NCBI GenBank assembly: GCA_900321905.1
Contig: ONXZ01000135.1
Location: 1 to 5,633, forward strand
Length of the DNA: 5,633 nt
Reading direction: 5' to 3'
Source of the DNA: an uncultured Eubacteriales bacterium
Lineage (GTDB): Bacteria; Bacillota; Clostridia; Oscillospirales; Acutalibacteraceae
The position numbers were made by a program, and so were the translations under genes. The notes beneath the pieces are model-generated. The model was not told the origin of the DNA and ran no database searches. It worked only from the letters and a program-made list of their open reading frames with translations. Positions 1-5,510 of this stretch are shown piece by piece (the stretch's first letter is position 1; every line of letters starts with the position of its first letter).

Positions 1-1636
1 CCAGTCCACCCTCTTTGTAATTTGCAATATTAAATTTTGCAGAATTTCTACTATGAAAAGCGGTAAACGCATTAATTAGTCTTTTATAATTTACAGCATA
101 GATAGTAGATTTAGAAAATGTTGTTGATCTTGAATTAGTATCCTCAATTTTAAATGTAGGAGTTACTGAATAGAGATTTTCACTAACAGCATTAGGATCA
201 AGATAAAGTGTACTCGAATAATAGCGGTTACTTGTTTGCTGCGCAAAAGCATACTCCGAAGTATTGTAATAACCCCTCCCAGTTTCTGAAGTAGATGTAA
301 CATAAGTAGCGCTTGAACCGGGTCCATGCCAACCATGGTAAAGACGACATGCATCAGAACTACTAATCATAATGTACCTTGCTCTGCCGGTGCCAGTACC
401 CCAGTTTCTATACTGCATACAATTTATTGGACAAGCCATTTTATCGCCATTGTTCAAAAAAACAATTACACCGAATTGAACGCCGCCTTGAACTTGAGTT
501 TGAACTGCACTAGTGGTAGTCTTACCTGTTACATAAGCTGCATTACCGCCTACACCATACGTCCATAAAACATTTTCCATTTCATCGCCATCAACCAATG
601 TGCTTCTGGAGTATGAATTGTCATAAGCTGACGTTTTATTTCCTTGTGCGATTTTGCTTGCTCTGCCCAGTGAAATTTCGTTCAGCGCAAGGGTCTTTTC
701 AAACAGATTCTTTGAATAAGTAGTAAAGTCAATACTTTCTTCACCATACAAATAAGCATCATACTTTTGGCTTATAATACAATAATCGTCATAAGCCGTT
801 TTCATGTTAGTATATATGCCATTTGCCATTTTATACTCGTACCAACTCATCGACTCTGTAGCACTTGACGCGACATTAGACAAACTAAAGAAACGTAGAT
901 TTTTAATATAACCATTAAGACATTCTGAACCCGTAGCACCGGCACCAACATATAACTTAGTGAAATTCTTCATTGCGTTTGTCAAAACACTATTATTCAT
1001 AGCACCGTTTGATGATGCAGAATAATCTGAACGGAATTTACCATAAAGTTCATTATTGACATAATAATCAAACGTACCGCTTGGTTCCATATAAAGCGTC
1101 ACAGTATACCAAGTGTCGTTGTCAGGCTTCCACTGAGTACCCGTTGTGCTGCAATGGTCGCCGTTTGCAAGGTCGTTGGAATAGTAACTGTTATAAGCAC
1201 CGTTAACAACGCCAAAAGTAAGTCCTCTATCCCACTCAGTATCAGTGTTACTGCCGGCATTAAAAGTAAACCTATTATTATTAGTACCATCTGATAACGC
1301 GAAAACAAAACCCCAATGTGGATTAGAAGAATTTTTCTTAAATTCAAATGAAACTGCGAAACCCGTAGATGAAGTTACATTTGAAAATGCATCGAAGTTA
1401 TTAATACTAAGATAGTTAGATCCGGTAAAGCGTGCAGCTTTCTCAGTATTATCCCAAGTAACGCTACCATTATTAGTAAACGCACTATCAATTCCGTTAT
1501 TCAAAAATGCGTGTGAGGACGGAACTGTGTTCTTTGCGTTTGCTGTAATTGCAAATGTAGGAAGCATTGTTACTACCATAAGCACGGATAGTAACAGGGA
1601 CAATGCTTTTTTGCCTATTCGTGTTTTAGATTTCAT
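1..1636 (-). CDS. Secreted LamG-like surface protein, N-terminal 545 residues (3' end beyond window)
   Basis: The frame is open from the ATG at 1636 to the window edge: 545 codons, no stop. AGGAGG at 1644-1650 is well spaced and fixes the start. The N-terminus is a signal peptide: basic residues 1-10, a hydrophobic core at about 11-25, and a likely cut after TANA (residue 34). Residues about 45-253 resemble a concanavalin A-like/LamG jellyroll domain, typical of extracellular carbohydrate or ligand binding; characteristic strands are WYTVTLYMEPSGTFDYYVNN (176-195) and GYIKNLRFFSLS (242-253). Residues 255-330 look helical and linker-like. Residues 340-545 are rich in Ser, Thr, Tyr and Gly and I do not recognise them. 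No anchor is visible, since the C-terminus is missing. The gene is visibly AT-richer than the oxidoreductase genes. The surface or secreted call is firm; the ligand is unknown. Confidence 0.85.
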   Translation of the reverse strand, partial: MKSKTRIGKKALSLLLSVLMVVTMLPTFAITANAKNTVPSSHAFLNNGIDSAFTNNGSVTWDNTEKAARFTGSNYLSINNFDAFSNVTSSTGFAVSFEFKKNSSNPHWGFVFALSDGTNNNRFTFNAGSNTDTEWDRGLTFGVVNGAYNSYYSNDLANGDHCSTTGTQWKPDNDTWYTVTLYMEPSGTFDYYVNNELYGKFRSDYSASSNGAMNNSVLTNAMKNFTKLYVGAGATGSECLNGYIKNLRFFSLSNVASSATESMSWYEYKMANGIYTNMKTAYDDYCIISQKYDAYLYGEESIDFTTYSKNLFEKTLALNEISLGRASKIAQGNKTSAYDNSYSRSTLVDGDEMENVLWTYGVGGNAAYVTGKTTTSAVQTQVQGGVQFGVIVFLNNGDKMACPINCMQYRNWGTGTGRARYIMISSSDACRLYHGWHGPGSSATYVTSTSETGRGYYNTSEYAFAQQTSNRYYSSTLYLDPNAVSENLYSVTPTFKIEDTNSRSTTFSKSTIYAVNYKRLINAFTAFHSRNSAKFNIANYKEGGL

Positions 1637-1643
1637 AAAAGTT

Positions 1644-1650
1644 CCTCCTT
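1644..1650 (-). promoter_or_regulatory. Ribosome binding site of the surface protein gene
   Basis: The minus strand reads AAGGAGG, then AACTTTT, then ATG: a near-perfect Shine-Dalgarno with 7-nt spacing. It lies only 6 nt after the end of the long inverted repeat at 1657-1783, so folding of that leader could affect ribosome access. Confidence 0.85.
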
Positions 1651-1656
1651 TAGTAT

Positions 1657-1783
1657 TAGTGACGAAATATATTGTTTTGCGATGATTGTTAAATAATTAA
1701 CACACCAAGGTGCATTAATCCGAATTTCTGCCTTTGTTTACTGACCGCACAAATGGCAGGCAAAACAAAATATGTTGTCACTA
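1657..1783 (-). promoter_or_regulatory. Structured 5' leader: 24-bp imperfect inverted repeat enclosing two hairpins
   Basis: Arms 1657-1680 and 1760-1783 are complementary at 21 of 24 positions, and the outermost seven (TAGTGAC/GTCACTA) are perfect. Inside are two further stems. In one, 1728-1737 pairs with 1749-1759, 10 bp with one bulged base; it abuts the outer stem and could stack on it. In the other, 1697-1718 forms an imperfect TTAA...TTAA hairpin with an AA-centred CACC/GGTG core. The transcript could therefore fold into a three-way junction. GTTAA/TTAAC at 1688-1701 is an alternative pairing that would disrupt the second hairpin. It matches no riboswitch class I know. A leader RNA fits its position between promoter and ribosome binding site. 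A small inverted-repeat transposon remnant (arms ending in TA) is the main alternative. Confidence 0.55.
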
Positions 1784-1792
1784 TACAACTCT

Positions 1793-1807
1793 TTTAGTTA
1801 AACTAAA
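1793..1807. promoter_or_regulatory. Operator-like perfect palindrome
   Basis: TTTAGTT-A-AACTAAA is a perfect 7+7 inverted repeat with a one-base centre. It lies about 18-30 nt downstream of the predicted transcription start of the surface protein gene, a common place for a repressor operator. It is AT-rich and short, so chance is possible; no cognate regulator is in the window. Confidence 0.3.
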
Positions 1808-1831
1808 TAAAAATACGCCTATTTTATTACA

Positions 1832-1865
1832 ATTATAGTATAAAATAGACATTTGTCAAAGTCAA
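1832..1865 (-). promoter_or_regulatory. Sigma-A promoter of the surface protein gene (two overlapping registers)
   Basis: The minus strand has TTGACA (1854-1859), a 16-bp spacer and TATAAT (1832-1837). An overlapping register has TTGACT (1860-1865), a 17-bp spacer and TATACT (1837-1842). Either would start transcription near 1825-1830, giving a leader of about 190 nt. Both registers point at the surface gene and no other gene lies between. Confidence 0.75.
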
Positions 1866-1957
1866 GCAGAATGTTAACAATGTGTGAACTTTTGTATATA
1901 TGCACAAAAAATCAGACATTTTCTCGCATAAGTAACAAATTCGCGATTTAAATATAT

Positions 1958-1984
1958 AAAAACCGTACACCAGATTGGTATACG
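1958..1984 (-). terminator. Weak hairpin terminator candidate
   Basis: On the minus strand an 8-bp stem with one mismatch (1977-1984 with 1964-1971, loop 1972-1976) is followed by GTTTTTATAT. It could stop read-through from the tRNA side before the surface gene promoter. The stem is short and the T-run modest. Confidence 0.3.
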
Positions 1985-1990
1985 AAAAAA

Positions 1991-2001
1991 TGCGAGAGAC
2001 G
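1991..2001 (-). repeat. 11-bp direct copy of the tRNA-Leu 3' end
   Basis: TGCGAGAGACG here is identical to 2062-2072 and to 2310-2320 inside the tRNA-Leu gene (acceptor strand plus start of the T-arm), in the same orientation. An 11-bp match to a tRNA 3' end in a few hundred bases is unlikely by chance. It is best read as an old attachment-site half left by an integrative element. Confidence 0.45.
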
Positions 2002-2060
2002 TGTCAACCGGCACACCTCGAGCATCAAAAGAAAAACCCATAGTATCTATCAGAGTAGAT

Positions 2061-2078
2061 GTGCGAGAGACGGGACTT
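2061..2078 (-). repeat. 18-bp exact direct copy of the tRNA-Leu 3' end (att-like)
   Basis: The 18 bases GTGCGAGAGACGGGACTT are identical to 2309-2326, which cover the discriminator, the acceptor 3' strand, the T-stem 3' strand and the edge of the T-loop of tRNA-Leu. Similarity stops abruptly on both sides, and the rest of a tRNA is absent, so this is not a second tRNA gene. Same-orientation duplication of a tRNA 3' end is the classic footprint of a tyrosine-integrase element. No integrase gene lies in the window. Confidence 0.6.
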
Positions 2079-2095
2079 TCGTCGTCACAAATTCC

Positions 2096-2135
2096 GTGAT
2101 GTGAGCATAACGCTACGCATTATGCTATTCATCAC
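2096..2135. other. Long interrupted hairpin in gene-free DNA
   Basis: GTGATG (2096-2101) pairs with CATCAC (2130-2135), and AGCATAA (2104-2110) with TTATGCT (2120-2126), giving 13 bp around a small internal loop. A competing pairing joins GTGAGC (2101-2106) to GCTCAC (2143-2148). On the plus strand the hairpin lies just before the terminator at 2153-2176, so it could belong to the tail of a plus-strand transcript or to a recombination site. No promoter or gene for such a transcript is evident. Confidence 0.4.
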
Positions 2136-2152
2136 TCCATAGGCTCACAATT

Positions 2153-2176
2153 AAAGCACTCTACGGAGTGCTTTTT
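2153..2176 (+). terminator. Orphan plus-strand intrinsic terminator
   Basis: AAAGCACTC (2153-2161) and GAGTGCTTT (2166-2174) form a perfect 9-bp stem around a TACG (UNCG-type) tetraloop, followed by T's on the plus strand. No plus-strand gene precedes it. It may be the surviving end of a gene, such as an integrase, that once read toward the tRNA. Confidence 0.65.
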
Positions 2177-2198
2177 GTTATCTTGTTATAACTTGTAA

Positions 2199-2250
2199 TT
2201 CCACAAAAAAATAGCAATATTAAAATTTAGTTCCACAAAAGTTCCACAAT
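2199..2250. repeat. Phased TTCCACAA direct repeats (possible integrase arm sites)
   Basis: TTCCACAA occurs at 2199-2206, 2231-2238 and 2242-2249. The last two belong to an 11-bp tandem (AGTTCCACAA plus A or T at 2229-2250), and the first is 32 bp away, so spacing is about one and three helical turns. Such phased repeats beside an att core resemble arm-type binding sites of tyrosine integrases. The AT-rich setting leaves room for chance. Confidence 0.4.
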
Positions 2251-2264
2251 CCGATATTTGGAAA

Positions 2265-2302
2265 TAAAAAAAGTGGCGTAAACCCAATGGTTTAGCCACT
2301 TT
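2265..2302 (-). terminator. Intrinsic terminator of the tRNA-Leu gene
   Basis: Starting five bases beyond the encoded CCA, the minus strand forms AAGTGGC-TAAACC paired with GGTTTA-GCCACTT, with one extra base on the 3' side and a short loop, followed by a run of T's (plus-strand A's 2266-2272). Strong stem, classic U-tract. Confidence 0.85.
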
Positions 2303-2306
2303 CCTG

Positions 2307-2391
2307 TGGTGCGAGAGACGGGACTTGAACCCGTACGAGTCGCCTCACACGCCCCTCAAACGTGCGCGTCTGCCGATTCCGCCACTCTCGC
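2307..2391 (-). tRNA. tRNA-Leu, anticodon GAG, CCA encoded
   Basis: The 85-nt gene folds as a complete class II tRNA. The 7-bp acceptor is GCGAGAG/CTCTCGC. The D-arm is GCG/CGC with loop GAATCGGCAGA. The anticodon stem CACGT/GCGTG carries loop TTGAGGG, giving anticodon GAG (reads CUC and CUU). The long variable arm has a GAG/CTC stem. The T-arm is ACGGG-TTCAAGT-CCCGT. The discriminator is A, followed by genomic CCA at 2307-2309. It has its own promoter and terminator. Its 3' end appears to have served as an integration site (copies at 2061 and 1991). Confidence 0.97.
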
Positions 2392-2403
2392 TCAACGAAA
2401 TGA

Positions 2404-2432
2404 ATTATATCAAATGTTGGCATAAATGTCAA
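2404..2432 (-). promoter_or_regulatory. Consensus promoter of tRNA-Leu
   Basis: TTGACA (2427-2432), a 17-bp spacer and TATAAT (2404-2409) are perfect matches to the sigma-A consensus, with the mature tRNA 5' end 12 nt after the -10 box. TGTTG/CAACA (2415-2419 and 2430-2434) makes a small inverted repeat across the -35 that could be accidental. Confidence 0.9.
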
Positions 2433-2445
2433 CACTTTTTTTAAA

Positions 2446-2477
2446 ATTAATTATATGGGCGGAAAAAATCCGCCCAT
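2446..2477 (-). terminator. Intrinsic terminator of the oxidoreductase operon
   Basis: Eighteen bases after the beta-subunit stop, ATGGGCGGA and TCCGCCCAT (2469-2477 and 2455-2463) form a perfect 9-bp stem around TTTTT on the minus strand. The tail that follows is AT-rich (ATAATTAATTTT) rather than a pure T-run. It separates the operon from the tRNA promoter. Confidence 0.75.
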
Positions 2478-2495
2478 TACGATTTTCTGTTTGGA

Positions 2496-3443
2496 TTAAT
2501 AACTGAATTTGTGGCCGTCGCAACGCTTGAGAAGTTCATCCCAGCGGCGGTCTACTTCCTTTTGGAAAGTTTCAATCATCCACTCATTGCCCGGCTTGAA
2601 CATATGCTTGAACCTGCCTTGCTTGACGAGCCATTCCTCAATAGGAACGTATTTTGCCGGCTCGTAGTTAAGAATCCACTTGCCGTCAACTACCTCGAAC
2701 AGCGGCCAGTAGCGGGTTTCAACAGCGAGTTTGCAGATATCCATAATATCGTAAGTAGGATATCTCCAGCCGCGCGGACAAGGCGCCATTATGTTGAGAA
2801 ATGCCGCGCCTTTTGTGTAAATTGCCCTCTCGCTCTTGCAGTGAAGGTCGCGGAAGTTCTTGACAAACGTTGTCTGCGCAACATACGGAATCTGATGTTC
2901 AGCAATAATTGCAGCCAAATCCTTGCGGTATTCAATTTTACCGTCTGACTGCCTGCCGACAGGCGTTGTGGTTGTATCTGCAAACATCGGCGTTGCAGAT
3001 GAACGCTGAATACCTGTGTTCATATACGCGCCGTTATCGTAGCAGACATAAACCATATCGTGGTTACGCTCCATTGCACCCGAAAGTGACTGGAAACCGA
3101 TATCGTATGTGCCGCCGTCGCCGCCAAAGGTGATGAACTTGAAGTTATCATCCTTCAGTTTGCCCTTGCGTTTAAGTGCATTGTATGCACCCTCTACGCC
3201 CGAAAGTGTTGCGCCTGCATTCTCAAACGCATTGTGAATATATGAGTCCTTATATGCAGTATAAGGGTACATAAAACTCGAAACTTCAAGACAGCCTGTT
3301 GCGTTGCCGACTACAGCGTGGTCGCCCTCGTGAATGGCTTTCAGCACGTTCCTGACAGCAATAGTACCGCCGCAACCTGCACACATTCTGTGACCCGGGG
3401 CGAGTCTGTCCTCACGTGACACAAATTCTTTAAAATTGTACAT
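2496..3443 (-). CDS. porB: 2-oxoacid:ferredoxin oxidoreductase beta subunit (PorB/VorB-type, TPP-binding)
   Basis: This 315-residue subunit holds thiamine pyrophosphate and the proximal [4Fe-4S] cluster of a cytoplasmic enzyme that converts a 2-oxo acid plus CoA to acyl-CoA, CO2 and reduced ferredoxin, reversibly. Visible are CAGCGG (C21, C24), C51 in GNATGCLEV and C222 in APCPRGW, the four expected cluster ligands. GGDGG (107-111) and CYDNGAYMNTG (134-144) form the TPP/Mg motif. Length fits archaeal and Thermotoga POR or VOR beta chains (about 310-325). The start follows AAGGAGGGG and lies 12 bp after the alpha stop; it is the last gene of the operon. Pyruvate versus branched-chain specificity cannot be read from the sequence; the T-box leader favours a role in amino-acid supply. 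Confidence 0.93.
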   Translation of the reverse strand: MYNFKEFVSREDRLAPGHRMCAGCGGTIAVRNVLKAIHEGDHAVVGNATGCLEVSSFMYPYTAYKDSYIHNAFENAGATLSGVEGAYNALKRKGKLKDDNFKFITFGGDGGTYDIGFQSLSGAMERNHDMVYVCYDNGAYMNTGIQRSSATPMFADTTTTPVGRQSDGKIEYRKDLAAIIAEHQIPYVAQTTFVKNFRDLHCKSERAIYTKGAAFLNIMAPCPRGWRYPTYDIMDICKLAVETRYWPLFEVVDGKWILNYEPAKYVPIEEWLVKQGRFKHMFKPGNEWMIETFQKEVDRRWDELLKRCDGHKFSY

Positions 3444-3455
3444 ACTCTCCCCTCC

Positions 3456-4640
3456 TTACTCACGGACACCCATATATCTGTATGGGTTATCGACCTTGCC
3501 CTCTTGGGCAATTTTTTCAAGTTCTTCATAAACATCAATCATATGTTTAACACGCACGTCACGTCCGCCGAGACCGTAAACGTAATTGACAGTCAGGCAG
3601 TCGCTTTTTGCACGGTAAAGCGCAGTTGTGACGTCTGCGCCAAGCGGTCCGCAGGAATCGTTATATGACTCGGTTCTGTCCATAATTGCAACTGCTTTGA
3701 CGCCTTCAAGCGCCTTTGCGATTTCATCTGCCGGAAACGGACGGAACAGTCGAATTTTAATCATACCGACTTTTTTGCCCCACTCGTCACGCATTTTGTC
3801 AACGGCTTCTTTAGTAGTGCCTGCCGCAGAGCCAATGATTACAACAGCATACTCGGCGTCGTCCATACGGTATTCTTCAAAAAGTCCGTATTCCCTGCCA
3901 GTGAGTGCTGCATATTCTTTAGCAACGTCAAGTGTAACCCGCTTAGCGTTTTTAAGCGCTTCTGCCTGTGCGCGTTTAGCCTCAAAATAGTAATTTGTAA
4001 CGCTGTAAGGACCAACCGCCATTGCGCAGTCAGGGTCGAGAAGCGAGTGTTCAGGTTCGTATTCGCCTACAAAGTTTTTAACTTCGTCGTCCTCGTTAAG
4101 CGTAATATTTTCAACAGCGTGCGACGTAATAAAACCGTCCTGACAAATCATAACAGGAAGTTTTACGTCCTTATGCTCACCGATTCTGTATGCCATACAG
4201 AGGTTGTCGTAAACCTCCTGATTATTCTCTGCGTAAATCTGAATCCAGCCCGAATCACGCGCTCCCATTGAATCTGAATGGTCGCAGTTGATATTGATAG
4301 GACCTGAAAGCGCACGGTTAACAAGAGTCAGAACAATTGGCAGACGGTTTGAAGCGGCGAGGTAGAGTTCCTCCCACATAAGCGCCATACCCGCTGATGA
4401 AGTGGCTGTAACCGACCTTGCGCCTGCTGACTCAGAGCCGATAACTGCAGACATTGCTGAGTGCTCGCTCTCTACAGGAATGAACTCGCTGTCAACCTTG
4501 CCGTTAGCGACAAGTTTTGAAAAATACTGCGGAATCTCCGTTGACGGCGTTATAGGAAAAGCCGCCATAACGTCGGGGTTAATCTGTCTTAAAGCCTCGG
4601 CAACGGCTTCGTTACCGGACATTCTGTCTTTCTTTGCCAT
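3456..4640 (-). CDS. porA: 2-oxoacid:ferredoxin oxidoreductase alpha subunit (PorA/VorA-type)
   Basis: The 394-residue alpha chain has the usual length for four-subunit POR/VOR enzymes. The N-terminal pyrimidine-binding domain (about 1-240) contains FPITPST (28-34; T31 matches the family's substrate-contact Thr), VESEHSAMSAVIGSESAGAR (56-75) with the Glu expected to activate TPP, TATSSAGMALM (78-88), and NRALSGPINI...DHSDSMGARDSGW (108-132). The C-terminal transketolase-like domain (about 255-380) holds VVIIGSAAGTTKEAVD and RLFRPFP. With beta it forms the TPP active site. Its ATG overlaps the delta stop as TAATG, preceded by GGAGGGGG inside delta, implying translational coupling that the damaged delta frame may weaken. 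All visible motifs are intact. Substrate (pyruvate, branched-chain or aromatic 2-oxo acid) is undetermined. Confidence 0.93.
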   Translation of the reverse strand: MAKKDRMSGNEAVAEALRQINPDVMAAFPITPSTEIPQYFSKLVANGKVDSEFIPVESEHSAMSAVIGSESAGARSVTATSSAGMALMWEELYLAASNRLPIVLTLVNRALSGPININCDHSDSMGARDSGWIQIYAENNQEVYDNLCMAYRIGEHKDVKLPVMICQDGFITSHAVENITLNEDDEVKNFVGEYEPEHSLLDPDCAMAVGPYSVTNYYFEAKRAQAEALKNAKRVTLDVAKEYAALTGREYGLFEEYRMDDAEYAVVIIGSAAGTTKEAVDKMRDEWGKKVGMIKIRLFRPFPADEIAKALEGVKAVAIMDRTESYNDSCGPLGADVTTALYRAKSDCLTVNYVYGLGGRDVRVKHMIDVYEELEKIAQEGKVDNPYRYMGVRE

Positions 4641-4880
4641 TACTTAACCCCCTCCATAGTAAGTGCGCCCGTCGGGCAGGTTTTTACGCAAATGCCGCAG
4701 CCTTTGCAGTGGTCATAATCAATAGGTCCTCGCGCTGTAGTGCCTTTGACAACAGCGATGCAACTAAGCCCACTCGCCTGTGTTAAAATCAACAGACGTA
4801 CTGCTGCCGTAAATCTGCATACCTTCTGTAAGGTCGGTCCATTTGCAATCAAGACCGAGATTTGAAAGATCGCTTTTCAT
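4640..4880 (-). pseudogene. porD: Delta (ferredoxin) subunit, frameshifted with internal deletion
   Basis: The delta subunit normally carries two [4Fe-4S] clusters that pass electrons from alpha/beta to free ferredoxin; about 100 residues is usual. Here the ATG at 4880 (TAATG overlap with gamma) opens a typical delta N-terminus ending DFNTGEWA (residue 38), then hits TAG at 4766-4764. The rest continues in the +1 frame: SCIAVVKG, IDYDHCKGCGICVKTCPTGA and a stop at 4642-4640. The second cluster motif CxxCxxCxxxCP is present. The first, expected between GEW and the SCIAV region, is missing. The remaining 241 bp are not a multiple of three and fall some 65-70 bp short of normal, which fits one internal deletion. 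A real mutation or an assembly error are both possible; a functional 38-residue product is unlikely. Confidence 0.85.
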
Positions 4881-5455
4881 TAACCGCGCACCTCCTCAAA
4901 TGCCATTTTAAGGGCGTTCATATTACCCTCGATAACTTCGGGTTTTGATGAGAATTTATGTTCAAACGAAGTCTGCATTTCTTTGAAGAACACATTCTCC
5001 TCCATAACGCGTGAAACTTTGACAATCGCCGCAAGCATTGGAGTGTTAGGAAAATATCTGCCAAGGCACTGCTTTGAAACCTTGCGAGCGTCAATTGTGA
5101 ACACCTTGCCGCTATAACCTCCGAGGTGCTTTTTTATCTCAGAAACAGACTTTTTAGTGTTAACAACTATTGCGCCGTCCTCCGACAGACCGTCAGTTAC
5201 ATCAACAACGTCAAGGAGTCCCTCGTCAACAACCACAACATAATCAGGGTGGTAGATGTTAGAGTGAACTCTGATTGGCTTATCTCCTATTCGGTTATAA
5301 GCGGTGATAGGCGCACCCATTCGTTCCGGACCGTATTCAGGAAAGCCCTGAACAAACTTGCCGGTTTTGAAGGCAACGTCCGCAAGCAGAAGAGCCGCAG
5401 TTTTTGCGCCCTGTCCGCCCCTGCCGTGCCAGCGGATTTCAACTACATTATCCAT
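4880..5455 (-). CDS. porC: 2-oxoacid:ferredoxin oxidoreductase gamma subunit (PorC/PorG-type)
   Basis: The 191-residue gamma subunit matches the 185-192 of Thermotoga and Pyrococcus enzymes. Family hallmarks are IRWHGRGGQGAKTAALLLAD (7-26) and GFPEYGPERMGAPITAYNRI (37-56), then a Rossmann-like stretch with VVVVDEGLLD and a conserved GRYFPNTPMLAA region. It is called PorC or PorG depending on species, and in some organisms is shared between POR and VOR. I chose the ATG at 5455 (MDNVVEIRW) because GGGG at 5464-5467 lies 8 nt upstream and the family starts here; the in-frame ATG at 5557 would place 34 codons inside the T-box and terminator. It is the first gene of the operon, directly under T-box control, and its TAA overlaps the delta ATG by one base. 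Confidence 0.92.
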   Translation of the reverse strand: MDNVVEIRWHGRGGQGAKTAALLLADVAFKTGKFVQGFPEYGPERMGAPITAYNRIGDKPIRVHSNIYHPDYVVVVDEGLLDVVDVTDGLSEDGAIVVNTKKSVSEIKKHLGGYSGKVFTIDARKVSKQCLGRYFPNTPMLAAIVKVSRVMEENVFFKEMQTSFEHKFSSKPEVIEGNMNALKMAFEEVRG

Positions 5456-5476
5456 AATATCGTCCCCTTTTAAATC

Positions 5477-5510
5477 AAAAAAGCCTCCTAACCCTAAAGG
5501 GTTAAGAGGC
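5477..5510 (-). terminator. T-box regulated intrinsic terminator
   Basis: GCCTCTTAACCC and GGGTTAGGAGGC form a 12-bp stem (one G-T pair) with a TTTA loop, followed by TTTTTT (5482-5477), ending 21 bp before the gamma ATG. The 5' arm contains CTCTT, which also pairs with AAGAG next to the T-box sequence, so terminator and antiterminator exclude each other. Confidence 0.93.

Noticed and set aside
163..568. Short ORFs on both strands near the left end (63 and 80 codons)
   Set aside because: Both overlap the continuous surface-protein frame and have no start signals or recognisable content.
1099..1347. 82-codon minus-strand ORF inside the surface gene
   Set aside because: It is out of frame with the 545-codon open frame from 1636, has no ribosome binding site, and the larger frame has a signal peptide and domain features.
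1657..1783. c-di-GMP or other known riboswitch before the surface gene
   Set aside because: No conserved core of a known class could be matched by eye; the pairing pattern alone is not enough to name one.
2061..2135. Second tRNA gene or tRNA pseudogene
   Set aside because: Only the 3' acceptor and T-stem strand match; the rest of the sequence shows no tRNA arms or anticodon loop.
2199..2250. CRISPR-like array
   Set aside because: The repeats are only 8-11 bp, two are directly abutting, and there are no spacers of regular size.
4764..4790. Programmed +1 frameshift in the delta gene
   Set aside because: GCT-TAG is not a good slippery context, and even a shifted product would lack the first CxxCxxCxxxC motif. 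Deletion explains both defects.
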